Origin: Spirochaetaceae bacterium
GTDB taxonomy: Bacteria; Spirochaetota; Spirochaetia; Treponematales; Breznakiellaceae
Reading direction: 5' to 3'
Length of the DNA: 35,435 bases
Assembly: GCA_031256905.1 (NCBI GenBank)
Contig: JAIRPY010000027.1
Span: 1-35,435 of the forward strand
Part shown: positions 1 through 7,221 of the stretch, in pieces
Position numbering within the stretch: position 1 is the stretch's first letter
How the letters are laid out: every line of letters starts with the position of its first letter
Made by a program: the position numbers and the translations under genes
Notes under the pieces: model-generated
The model's input: the letters and a program-made list of their open reading frames with translations, nothing else
Database searches by the model: none
What the model was told of the DNA's origin: nothing

Positions 1-144
1 GGTAAGTTCTTTTTCCCCGGCTTGAACCGCGAGAACTTCTTTGTAGATATTTTTAGGCAGTCGTTCCCGCATGACCGCGTTGGAAAAGCAGTTGGAGCCG
101 TATAATTCGGCTACCGGCGTTTTGGTAAAATCAACGATACTCAT
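1..144 (-). CDS. glnN: Glutamine synthetase type III, N-terminal part
   Basis: Only the first 48 codons are present; the gene runs off the left edge. The translation has the opening of type III glutamine synthetases: a short lead, then VAELYGSNCFSNAVMRERLP followed by an NIYKEV stretch. The family opens with a 'GS-x-F-x-x-x-V/A-MRERLP' block that precedes the catalytic beta-grasp region. The enzyme joins ammonia and glutamate using ATP, in the cytoplasm. Start is the ATG at 142-144; no strong Shine-Dalgarno is visible in front of it. The catalytic residues lie outside the window, so activity cannot be judged. The call rests on one conserved block but that block is distinctive. Confidence 0.75.
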   Translation of the reverse strand, partial: MSIVDFTKTPVAELYGSNCFSNAVMRERLPKNIYKEVLAVQAGEKELT

Positions 145-362
145 GGTAATACATCAGCATGAAATGTGCCAAGTATAAGTATATATTTTGCAAAGACTTA
201 AAAACCCGGCAGTCCTAAGAAAGTACCAATCCGTAAGGTTTCGGGAAAAAACCCCACAAAAAGGTATGAAAGGGAGCCGCCCCCCATCCCCCGAACCCGG
301 CCCGGCCTGCCGGAATTCCCCTGGGCCTGGAACACCTCCTTCCCGCTAAACCTTCCCTGTTA

Positions 363-510
363 GAGGGGAGCTACCCCATGCGTCCGAGGTGAGCTACCCC
401 ATGCGTCCGAGGGGAGTTACCCCATGCGTCCGAGGCAAGCTACCCCATGCGTCCGAGGTGAGCTACCCCATGCGTCCGAGGTGAGCTACCCCATGCGTCC
501 GAGGTGAGCT
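363..510. repeat. Six tandem copies of a 23-bp unit
   Basis: Copies begin at 371, 394, 417, 440, 463 and 486, with partial units on both sides. The shared core is CTACCCCATGCGTCCGAGG followed by four variable bases. Four copies are identical (371, 440, 463, 486); the copies at 394 and 417 differ at the last bases, and the 417 copy also in the first base. There are no spacers between units, so this is not a CRISPR array. The unit length is not a multiple of three. Each standard unit reads ATGCGTCCGAGGTGA (Met-Arg-Pro-Arg-stop), and the GAGGTGA of one unit lies about 8 nt before the ATG of the next. Confidence 0.95.
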
Positions 511-553
511 TAGGCAGGGCTTAGATGCAGGGCCTAATCGGCCGATCCGGAGC

Positions 554-582
554 TTGACCCTTCAGGAAAATTCGGATAAGCT
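554..582 (+). promoter_or_regulatory. Possible promoter for the small ORFs
   Basis: TTGACC at 554-559 and TAAGCT at 577-582 are 17 bp apart, about 45 bp before the first small ORF. The -35 is good and the -10 is weak, so this is tentative. Confidence 0.3.
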
Positions 583-628
583 GAAATATACGGCTTGGGA
601 TAGCCTCTAGGGTCCCAGACTGAAAATT

Positions 629-805
629 ATGGAAGAAATACTTGAACAACTAAAAGCCCTGAACGCAAAACTTGATACCTTAATCAGGATTTTACAAAAG
701 CCCGAAAACAAGGTAAGCCGAGGCTTTGAAATTGCGGCTACCGGGGTTGGTATTCTTGGTATTTTAGGCATAATAGATATTATCCGAAACTGGTTGAGGA
801 GTTGA
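629..805 (+). CDS. Small membrane peptide, 58 aa, unknown
   Basis: I do not recognise this ORF. It encodes 58 residues: an N-terminal charged, heptad-like stretch (EEILEQLKALNAKLDTLI) that could form a short coiled coil, then a hydrophobic C-terminal segment (roughly residues 35-51, rich in Gly and Ile) and a basic tail RNWLRS. That layout suggests a single-pass membrane peptide. No clear ribosome binding site precedes the ATG. A second tiny membrane ORF follows after one base, which argues that the pair is real and co-translated. Possible roles such as holin-like or toxin-like peptides are guesses from size and shape only. Confidence 0.5.
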   Translation: MEEILEQLKALNAKLDTLIRILQKPENKVSRGFEIAATGVGILGILGIIDIIRNWLRS

Positions 806-806
806 T

Positions 807-896
807 ATGTTTTTTCAGTTAATCGTAAGTATCGCCTTGATACTGATAAGTATCTGCCTCTTTATGATTGCCCGCTATATACGCCGGCATCCCTAA
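807..896 (+). CDS. Very small membrane peptide, 29 aa, unknown
   Basis: This 29-codon ORF starts one base after the stop of the preceding small ORF. It has a well-placed AGGAG at 797-801, 5 nt before the ATG, inside the end of the upstream ORF. The product is almost entirely one hydrophobic helix (LIVSIALILISICLFMIA) with a basic tail RYIRRHP, so it would insert in the inner membrane with the tail inside. I do not recognise a family. The ribosome binding site and the tight coupling make it more credible than a random short ORF. Confidence 0.45.
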   Translation: MFFQLIVSIALILISICLFMIARYIRRHP

Positions 897-956
897 CCCC
901 AAGCCCCCCGGAAATCAAATAAAAGAAGGCTTTTCTTCGTAAAAACCGGCCAGGTC

Positions 957-985
957 TTGTTTTTTCTTAATAGGCGCGCTATAGT
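957..985 (+). promoter_or_regulatory. Predicted sigma-70 promoter
   Basis: TTGTTT at 957-962 and TATAGT at 980-985 with a 17-bp spacer. It lies 50 bp before the outer-membrane protein ORF. The 5' leader holds a small hairpin, GAAGGG/CCCTTC at 995-1011. Confidence 0.5.
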
Positions 986-1034
986 ATTCTGAAAGAAGGG
1001 CTGGACCCTTCAATACTTCCAAAGGAGTTTCACC

Positions 1035-2156
1035 ATGAAACGAATGTTACCTATAGGGCTCCCTATACTCATGAGTACCCTAATCCTGTCAAACCTGGGG
1101 GCGATTGACATTACCGGGACCGCGCCAGTGTTTGGAGCCAATCAGGGTTCAGGCCTAAGCCAAACGCAAATGGATACATTTAACGCCGAATTAGGAACGA
1201 CCTTCAACAATGCCCTAAACCAAATTCGCGATCAAATCAAAGACATCGACAGCAAACCGGAAAAGGTTATCCGAGGTTTCGGTAACGCTTCGGTATACGC
1301 CAGTACCGGCGCAACTCTGCGGAACTACGCAGGATACAAACTGTTCGGCGTAGCCCTGGGTCCCATGTTCGGGGCCCAGCTTCCCTACAGCATCTTTGAT
1401 ATCCTGGGCAACCCGGACATCGGCTCCGATGTAATGAAAAAACTAAAGGACGAAAATGATATGGCCGCCGGCATTAACGCGGGCCTCAATCTTCAGTTTG
1501 GCCTCAATATGTCTTTTCTAGTGAAGAACCTGTATCTAGGCCTGAAGGCCGGGTACTTTCCCGGCAACGCCTTCCTGCCGGATAACATGAAATTCACTAC
1601 CTTTTCTATCGGCGCGACGGTATCGTACCAGTTCCTCCCCAGACGCCAGTTGTTGCCCGCAAATCTGCTCCTGTGGCGGGGAGTCAGTTTCAACTCCGGA
1701 GTTATCTATCAGGGAACGAACATGGGCATCGAAATGCCCCTCGATAAAGTAACCGAAGGAAGCAGTAATTTCGATCTGACCATCGATCCGAAAGTTGCCC
1801 TGAACATCGACGTTCACACCGTGACCATCCCCCTCGAGGCGGTTACTTCGATCCGGCTTTTGTGGTTCCTGAACCTTGCCGTTGGGCTTGGGGTAGATGT
1901 GGGCTTCGGCTCTAGCAACATAGAAGGGTCCGCGACCGCAGAGATCAAGGCCACAAGCTCCAACACCCAGATACGGCAGGACCAAGCCGGAAGCCTCAGC
2001 CTCAGCGCGGGCGGAAAAGAAGGCCCCTCCCTGTTCAATCCTAAACTCCTGCTCGGCCTGGGGCTTTCCATCGGCCCGGTCTTGATCGATTTCCCCATAA
2101 CCTTCTATTTAGATAACGGCTATTCCATCGGCGTGACCCTCGGCGTCAATTTCTAG
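1035..2156 (+). CDS. Predicted outer-membrane beta-barrel protein
   Basis: 373 aa. An AAAGGAG at 1020-1026 supports the ATG. The N-terminus has basic residues and a hydrophobic stretch (to about residue 23), fitting export by a signal peptide. The rest is rich in alternating hydrophobic and polar residues with many Gly and aromatic positions, including repeated short strands such as LYLGLKAGYF and FSIGATVSYQF, and the protein ends in a C-terminal Phe, as barrel proteins do for BAM recognition. About residues 40-75 form a charged helical lead. I do not know the exact family; it resembles conserved spirochaete surface proteins in general style. It is monocistronic, with its own promoter and a terminator after the stop. 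Confidence 0.65.
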   Translation: MKRMLPIGLPILMSTLILSNLGAIDITGTAPVFGANQGSGLSQTQMDTFNAELGTTFNNALNQIRDQIKDIDSKPEKVIRGFGNASVYASTGATLRNYAGYKLFGVALGPMFGAQLPYSIFDILGNPDIGSDVMKKLKDENDMAAGINAGLNLQFGLNMSFLVKNLYLGLKAGYFPGNAFLPDNMKFTTFSIGATVSYQFLPRRQLLPANLLLWRGVSFNSGVIYQGTNMGIEMPLDKVTEGSSNFDLTIDPKVALNIDVHTVTIPLEAVTSIRLLWFLNLAVGLGVDVGFGSSNIEGSATAEIKATSSNTQIRQDQAGSLSLSAGGKEGPSLFNPKLLLGLGLSIGPVLIDFPITFYLDNGYSIGVTLGVNF

Positions 2157-2159
2157 TGA

Positions 2160-2189
2160 AGGCCCTCCTGCCCGTCTTGGGCAGGGCCT
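2160..2189. terminator. Shared hairpin between convergent genes
   Basis: AGGCCC plus TGCCC on the left (with a 3-nt bulge) pair with GGGCAGGGCCT on the right, loop GTCTT. It sits between convergent genes and overlaps the stop codon of the minus-strand gene. There is no long T-run on either side, so termination would rest on the GC-rich stem. Confidence 0.5.
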
Positions 2190-4440
2190 AAGCCTCGGCG
2201 GTAAGGAGCAGACTCTGCCACTTCCAAAGAACCGGTCCCTGAGCTATCCGTTCTTCCAGAGCGGCCCGTACCGCCGAAAAGATCCCCTCCCCTAGGGTCT
2301 CCGCCATAAAGGCCCCCCACCGAGAACCGGCCCTATCAAACCATCCCTGGGCCTCCCGGCTCAAAATCAGCCGATCCTCCTGGCGATCCAAGACCTCCAT
2401 CGTCACCCGAAAACCCGCCCCGGAAAAGGCCTCCGTCAAAACCGCCCCATCCCAAGTCCACCCAGCCGAATCCCCGGAAACCTCAAAAAAGGCCGCCTCC
2501 GCCGAAGCCAGGGCCCCAAGAATCTCCTCCTCCAGCCCCCCAGCCTCCCCCAATACCCGGGAAAGCCGATCCCCCAACACCGGCGGAGCCTGAAGTAAAA
2601 CCACATCCCCCGAAGGCCCCAGAAGATTCCTAGCCTGCTCCGCAAAATCCCGAAAAACCAGGGCCCCGGCCTTCTTCCGCCAAAGATTCCGCCCCAAGAT
2701 ATGCTCAAACCTCGCCGTAGAAAAAACCCGTTCCGCCTCCTCCGGCAAAGGAAGCCCCCGGTCAGGGAAAACCCCAATTACCGGCTTTTCCAGGTCCTCC
2801 AGCAAAGCCGCATAACGCATCAGGGCCTCCTTCGCGGTTTCGGAATCCGTCAAAACCCCGGTCAGCCCTTCCGGGGATCGGCGTAAACTCTCCCAAACTA
2901 AGAGGCCGTCATTTCCTCCGGGAATTAAGGTCCGGTCGGTCCGGGTAAACCGAGAGTTCCCGAAGACCGCATCCCGATCCGCCAAAAAGACCGCGCTCCG
3001 CCCGGACTCAAGGCGTTTAAACCAGCCCTCCCGGCCCTTCCCAGTCCCGGACCAGGCAAGAAATTCCCCATCCTGCCCATCCCCAAGAACTATAGCCGCC
3101 TGAATCTCCCGTTTCCGCAGAATCTCCTCCCGCAGACGCCCCTCATAGCCCGACCCGGAAGGATGATAAAAGGTCTTCCCCCGCAAAGCCCCGGGCAAAT
3201 ACTGTTGGGCCGCCCAATGATCCCGATAGGCATGAGGATAAATATACCCATCCCCATGCCCGAAACCTTCTTTATCCCGGCTGGGGTCCCGTAAAGGATT
3301 GGGAACTTCCAAATCCTCCCCCTCCGCCGCCTCCATCGCATCGAAAAAAGAGAGGGCCGTATTCGTTTTCGGGGCCGTCGCAAGGTACAAACAGGCCTGG
3401 GAAAGCAAAAGAGTCCCCTCCGGCAAGCCGATGCGGTCAAAACCCTGGGCGCAGGCCAAAACCACGCTCACCCCTTGAGGGTCCGCCAAACCGACATCTT
3501 CGCAGGCCAGAATAAGCATCCGCCGGAAAAGGTAAGCCGGATCCTCCCCAGCCCGAAGCATCTTCGCAAGCCAATATAACCCGGCATCCGGATCGCTCCC
3601 CCGAAGGCTCTTTATAAACGCACTGATCGTGTCAAAATGGTAATCCCCATCCCGGTCATACAAAACCGCCCGGCGTTGAATACTCTCCTCCGCGGCGGAA
3701 AAGGAAACGTAAATTTCCGCTCCCGCCGGCGGAGGCCAAACCTCCGGAGTCGTCTCCACCGCAAGCTCCAACGCATTGAGAAGACTCCGGGCATCCCCGC
3801 CGGCGACTTCTACCAGATGATCCAGGGCCCTTTCTTCAAAAGAAACCCGCCAATTCCCATAGCCCCGGGCCCTATCCTGTAAGGCCCGGGCCGCGGTTTC
3901 CCGAAGGTCCTCGGAAGTGAGAGCTTTAAGCTGGAAGATTCGGCTCCGGCTGACCAGAGCCCGGTTCACCTCGAAAAAAGGATTTTGGGTCGTCGCGCCG
4001 ATGAGAATAACCACGCCCTTTTCAACCCAGGGAAGAAGCGCATCCTGCTGGGCCCGGTTCCACCGATGGACTTCATCAACAAAAAGAATGGTTCTTTTAC
4101 CGTAAAGACTGAGCCGTTCCTCCGCTCGGCCGAGAACTTCCCGAAGGTCCTTTAGGCCGGCCAAGACCGCATTGAGACTTTCAAAAACGCTTTTTGTGGT
4201 ATTGGCAATGACTTTAGCGAGACTGGTTTTGCCGGTTCCAGGGGGGCCGTAAAAAATAACCGAGGAAAGCCTATCCGCTTGGATGGCCCGGCGGAGAAGC
4301 CTCCCCGGTCCAAGGATGTGATCCTGCCCAACCATATCCTCCAGGCTTTGGGGGCGCATCCGGTCGGCTAAGGGGCCGGCCGAATCACTTGGAAAGAGAC
4401 TGTTTTCCGGGGAAGCCCTATTCTTCGGCGTTCCAGACAT
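2188..4440 (-). CDS. rarA: RarA/MgsA AAA+ ATPase fused to a C-terminal domain
   Basis: Replication-associated recombination ATPase of the clamp-loader type, which acts at stalled forks. Visible motifs (numbering from ATG 4440, 750 aa): Walker A GPPGTGKT 65-72, Walker B FVDEVH 120-125, sensor 1 ATTQNP 149-154, arginine finger SRSR 164-167 and sensor 2 GGDARSLLN 214-222. The usual RarA core ends near residue 440. A further 300 residues follow, including GLLVWESLRRSPEG, a block I associate with the known 'RarA/unknown domain fusion' class, whose extension looks like a SAM-methyltransferase fold. I chose ATG 4440 because a longer start (4515) would overlap the upstream lipoprotein gene by 98 bp, while the RarA core needs residues before LADRMRPQSLEDMVGQ. 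The chosen start still overlaps that gene by 23 bp, suggesting coupled translation. It is the last gene of a minus-strand run. Confidence 0.9.
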   Translation of the reverse strand: MSGTPKNRASPENSLFPSDSAGPLADRMRPQSLEDMVGQDHILGPGRLLRRAIQADRLSSVIFYGPPGTGKTSLAKVIANTTKSVFESLNAVLAGLKDLREVLGRAEERLSLYGKRTILFVDEVHRWNRAQQDALLPWVEKGVVILIGATTQNPFFEVNRALVSRSRIFQLKALTSEDLRETAARALQDRARGYGNWRVSFEERALDHLVEVAGGDARSLLNALELAVETTPEVWPPPAGAEIYVSFSAAEESIQRRAVLYDRDGDYHFDTISAFIKSLRGSDPDAGLYWLAKMLRAGEDPAYLFRRMLILACEDVGLADPQGVSVVLACAQGFDRIGLPEGTLLLSQACLYLATAPKTNTALSFFDAMEAAEGEDLEVPNPLRDPSRDKEGFGHGDGYIYPHAYRDHWAAQQYLPGALRGKTFYHPSGSGYEGRLREEILRKREIQAAIVLGDGQDGEFLAWSGTGKGREGWFKRLESGRSAVFLADRDAVFGNSRFTRTDRTLIPGGNDGLLVWESLRRSPEGLTGVLTDSETAKEALMRYAALLEDLEKPVIGVFPDRGLPLPEEAERVFSTARFEHILGRNLWRKKAGALVFRDFAEQARNLLGPSGDVVLLQAPPVLGDRLSRVLGEAGGLEEEILGALASAEAAFFEVSGDSAGWTWDGAVLTEAFSGAGFRVTMEVLDRQEDRLILSREAQGWFDRAGSRWGAFMAETLGEGIFSAVRAALEERIAQGPVLWKWQSLLLTAEA

Positions 4441-5422
4441 TGTTCCGGTACGCCCAAAGGCCGTTCTTAACGGTGGCGGCAAAGAGAATTCCGTCCGGAG
4501 CTTGCAGAAACCCAATTACCGGATGCCGCCGAAGGGACGAGTTGTACTTATCCGCATTCTGCACACTCGAGTTTTCATGAGTCCCCGGGCTGTGCAGGGT
4601 CATATCGCCTAAAGCTCCGGAAGTCAGCACGATTTCTTGGTATCCGTGGACGGTAGAACCGCTGGAACCTTGGGTTCCCAGCAGGAGAAGGTCCTTCCCA
4701 TTGCTTGTCCAAAGACCAAGCCCCCCGGTAAAGGCTACGCCCCCGGAGAACGAGGTAAAACTGGTTCCGCTCCCATAGATAACACTTCCGCCTCGGGTGA
4801 CTCCGAGGACTTTATCATCTACCGCGATGATGCCGGTTAGGTTTCCTCCTGAAGAATAACGCGCCCCGTAGCTGTCATCCACGATTCCGTCTCCGGCGGT
4901 GGCGAGGTAGTATTCTGTGCCGCTGAGGGCCGCGCCGGTCAGTAATTTCCCGCCGGTTTTTATGCAAGTCACGGTACTTCCGTCAGATTTATAAATATCG
5001 AAGGTATTATTGCCGGTCATTACGCAGGCAAAGACGTAATCTCCGGCGCCGTAAATTACTTGGATATTGCCGGAAACCGACAAGGTTGCCCAATTACTGC
5101 CGTCATATTGAGAAACAGTTGCGGACCCGGGGTCTCCCCGTAAGACATAAAGGTGCGTAGTGGTGGCGGCGAGTTCGAGAATTTTTCCGCCGGGGTAGCT
5201 TAGATTACTCCAGCTTCCGTTTTGGTATTGCTGGATATTTCCGCTGAATCGGCTTGCGGCGTATACTTTACCGCCAAACTCAACGATATTCGTCGGCATT
5301 CCGTCGATTCTGGGTTCTACCGGCTCTACTTCTTGGGAGATCCCGTAAAAAATCGCGCTTTGTTTACAGGAAACCGCAAGCATTCCGAGGAACAGCCCGG
5401 CCAGGATGCTGTTTTTTATCAT
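4418..5422 (-). CDS. Predicted lipoprotein with beta-propeller-like repeats
   Basis: 334 aa with a lipoprotein signal: MIKNS, a hydrophobic core and LAVSC, so Cys19 would be lipid-modified. The mature part consists of repeating segments of about 40-45 residues with a pattern of Gly/Asp turns and 'hydrophobic-x-aromatic' strands (GKVYAASRFSG, TTHLYVLRGD, DYVFACVMTG, DKVLGVTRGG, GILFAATVKNG), which suggests a beta-propeller. No catalytic motif was seen. A clear AAGGAG lies 5 nt before the ATG. It lies 39 bp after a barrel-protein gene and its 3' end overlaps the rarA start by 23 bp. Function unknown; surface or periplasmic location is inferred from the lipobox. Confidence 0.7.
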   Translation of the reverse strand: MIKNSILAGLFLGMLAVSCKQSAIFYGISQEVEPVEPRIDGMPTNIVEFGGKVYAASRFSGNIQQYQNGSWSNLSYPGGKILELAATTTHLYVLRGDPGSATVSQYDGSNWATLSVSGNIQVIYGAGDYVFACVMTGNNTFDIYKSDGSTVTCIKTGGKLLTGAALSGTEYYLATAGDGIVDDSYGARYSSGGNLTGIIAVDDKVLGVTRGGSVIYGSGTSFTSFSGGVAFTGGLGLWTSNGKDLLLLGTQGSSGSTVHGYQEIVLTSGALGDMTLHSPGTHENSSVQNADKYNSSLRRHPVIGFLQAPDGILFAATVKNGLWAYRNNVWNAEE

Positions 5423-5461
5423 ATTTTCTCCTTTTTTTTCTCCTTTTGAAAATTTGAAAAA

Positions 5462-6115
5462 CTAAAAGTGGTAGCGGATTGTGGCGGTAATTTCAAGGAA
5501 ATGGCCGTCTACGTTTTTAGAAGGTTCGTCTTTGGGCCATTGGGGGACCCACCACCACTCGGCTTGGATGCCTGCGGACCAGGATTGATGAAACCGGAAA
5601 AACGCTCCAACTCCGGGTTTGAGGAAAAGCCCGAAGTAATTTTCTTCGTGATTGAGGTAGCTTTGAACTTCTCCGCCTATCATGAGGGAAACCGGAAATT
5701 CAAGTCCCCGGAGGAATATCGGTAATTGGGTATGATGCAGATTGAACTGCCAGCCTACTTTCACCCCGAAGGGGACCATAAAGAGCCAATTTTTGGCTTT
5801 ACTCGTGATGGCTATCCCGGTCACCTCTCCGCCGAGAAAGAAATGGGGACTCAGAAAATAATTATACCCTAAGGTCAAGCCAATCCCGATAACGCTCATG
5901 TTGGGATCCATAATTCCCGATTTCCCCACAAAAAACATCGGGAAAATAAACGTGGGAGATATAGCGAGCATCTGATCTCCCCGGGAATACCCAAAGGGCG
6001 TATATTGGGACCAATCGGACGTAATAGGAATCTCCTCATCCGGGGCTTCTTCCTGGGCCCCCAGGGGAAGCCCTAACCATAGCGTAAAAAACAAGGACAG
6101 AGCCTTTCGCCGCAT
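5462..6115 (-). CDS. Small outer-membrane beta-barrel protein
   Basis: 217 aa from the ATG at 6113-6115. That start is preferred over ATG 6121 because the AGGAG at 6124-6128 is 7-8 nt from it but only 1-2 nt from the other. Residues 1-20 form a signal peptide (MRRKAL, a hydrophobic core, LGAQ). The mature chain alternates amphipathic strands (MSVIGIGLTLGYNYF, FFLGGEVTGIAI, PFGVKVGWQFNL, SWSAGIQAEWWW) and ends in ITATIRYHF, a typical barrel terminus with C-terminal Phe. An 8-strand barrel is plausible from the length. It is part of a four-gene minus-strand run, 39 bp before the lipoprotein gene. Role unknown. Confidence 0.7.
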   Translation of the reverse strand: MRRKALSLFFTLWLGLPLGAQEEAPDEEIPITSDWSQYTPFGYSRGDQMLAISPTFIFPMFFVGKSGIMDPNMSVIGIGLTLGYNYFLSPHFFLGGEVTGIAITSKAKNWLFMVPFGVKVGWQFNLHHTQLPIFLRGLEFPVSLMIGGEVQSYLNHEENYFGLFLKPGVGAFFRFHQSWSAGIQAEWWWVPQWPKDEPSKNVDGHFLEITATIRYHF

Positions 6116-6206
6116 ACACATTCTCCTTGACGATACAAACAAATTGCCTAAGAAACTCGTTACGTTTTTTCCCCTAGCATTTTTCCCCCTTTATGACACT
6201 ATAGGG

Positions 6207-7007
6207 TTACGGTTTATCTTTTTCAAGGGTCAGATATTGCAGTAAAATAGGATATTTAGTCAACAATTCTCCGTATTTGGTCAATTCATCGAGGCGGACA
6301 AAAAAATCAACCCGGGATTCCGGTTTGAGAACCCGGTCATTCCGTATATGATCCCGAATTTGCTCAACATAATCCGTATACAAAGCCCGAAATTGACGGT
6401 ACAACGAAAAATCCGGGAAATGCGGAGTCTGAAGGCGGCACGAAAAATTTTCTATGTAAGGAAAAGCCCTGGAAACATCGCTTTGCAACCGGACCATCTC
6501 CGGGGATTGCAAAATCTCCTCCATATTTCCTTCGTCTTCCATATAAAACCTAAGCCGTTGCACCGTATAGGCCTGAATTTGCTCTCCCAACGCGGTCTCA
6601 AACCGATCCAAATCGCTTTGATCCGTGATGTTTTGGGTTTCCAGCAGAGGAATAAACGTCTTAGGATTAAGGGTAAACGAAAAGGTCCCGCTTATCGTAT
6701 ACGAAAAATCCGTGCTGAAACCCGCAAAAGCCGCGTATTCCGCTCCTGACGGAAGGGAATGCTTGGTTTCAAAGGATCGAGTCACCCCCTGGGGAGTAAA
6801 GGCCTGAATCGTCACATTCGTCGGAATGAGTTTGTACCAAACCCACCGGAACTCTCCATCTCGGATTATCTGCGGGTCCAGGCCATGACTCTTGGAACGC
6901 ATCACCCCATAGGACCCCACCGGCACCTTAAAATTCGCCCACCCGAAAAAAAAGACCGCTCCTCCCAAAACAATAATAATAATAAAAAATACCAAAAACT
7001 TTTTCAT
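6207..7007 (-). CDS. Membrane-anchored protein, possibly SPFH-like
   Basis: 266 aa from ATG 7005-7007. A hydrophobic N-terminal helix (FLVFFIIIIVLGGAVFFFG, residues 4-22) acts as an anchor or uncleaved signal. It is followed by a region like the start of SPFH (stomatin/prohibitin) domains: VPVGSYGVM, then a gap and DGEFRWVWYKLIPTNVTIQAF. The C-terminal half is charged and helical (VDFFVRLDELTKYGELLTKY). An open reading extends upstream to 7112, but ATG 7007 gives a normal anchor and lies 10 bp from a good -10 element, so the leader would be very short; the ribosome binding site is weak (CAGGG). First gene of the minus-strand run that ends with rarA. The SPFH assignment is tentative. Confidence 0.55.
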   Translation of the reverse strand: MKKFLVFFIIIIVLGGAVFFFGWANFKVPVGSYGVMRSKSHGLDPQIIRDGEFRWVWYKLIPTNVTIQAFTPQGVTRSFETKHSLPSGAEYAAFAGFSTDFSYTISGTFSFTLNPKTFIPLLETQNITDQSDLDRFETALGEQIQAYTVQRLRFYMEDEGNMEEILQSPEMVRLQSDVSRAFPYIENFSCRLQTPHFPDFSLYRQFRALYTDYVEQIRDHIRNDRVLKPESRVDFFVRLDELTKYGELLTKYPILLQYLTLEKDKP

Positions 7008-7016
7008 ACCCTGGTT

Positions 7017-7045
7017 AGAATACACGAAAAATACGAAAAATACAA
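7017..7045 (-). promoter_or_regulatory. Predicted promoter for the 7007-2188 gene run
   Basis: On the minus strand TTGTAT (7045-7040) and TATTCT (7022-7017) are 17 bp apart. The spacer contains a 9-bp direct duplication (ACGAAAAAT at 7024-7032 and 7033-7041 on the plus strand). Confidence 0.5.
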
Positions 7046-7105
7046 GGGCCGCCCCCGGGACTAGCCGGCTCTCGCGGCGCGGACAAGAAAAAAATGTCCA
7101 AAGGA

Positions 7106-7134
7106 CTGACAAAATGAGATATATGGGATATATA
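7106..7134 (+). promoter_or_regulatory. Predicted promoter of the LRR-TPR-transglutaminase gene
   Basis: CTGACA at 7106-7111 and TATATA at 7129-7134 with a 17-bp spacer. The leader of about 80 nt holds a near-palindrome GCAAAATTTGC (7148-7158) and a GCGTC/GACGC hairpin (7176-7191). Confidence 0.5.
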
Positions 7135-7221
7135 TTCTATAGGGAGTGCAAAATTTGCGCTATTTCCGCCCGTCGGCGTCTAAGAAGACGCTGAGGTCCC
7201 CGGATTTATAAAGGAGTTTTT

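Larger units (their letters stand above)
145..628. other. 484-bp gene-poor region with tandem repeats
   Basis: No convincing gene was found on either strand. The part next to the glutamine synthetase start (145-230) is AT-rich and probably holds its promoter; it carries two close TATACT-like hexamers on the minus strand (172-183) without a good -35 partner. Positions 270-350 are C-rich. A 23-bp tandem array fills 363-510. A 10-bp perfect palindrome ATCGGCCGAT lies at 537-546. Confidence 0.6.

Noticed and set aside
363-510. CRISPR array
   Set aside because: The repeats are directly adjacent with no unique spacers, and no cas gene is near.
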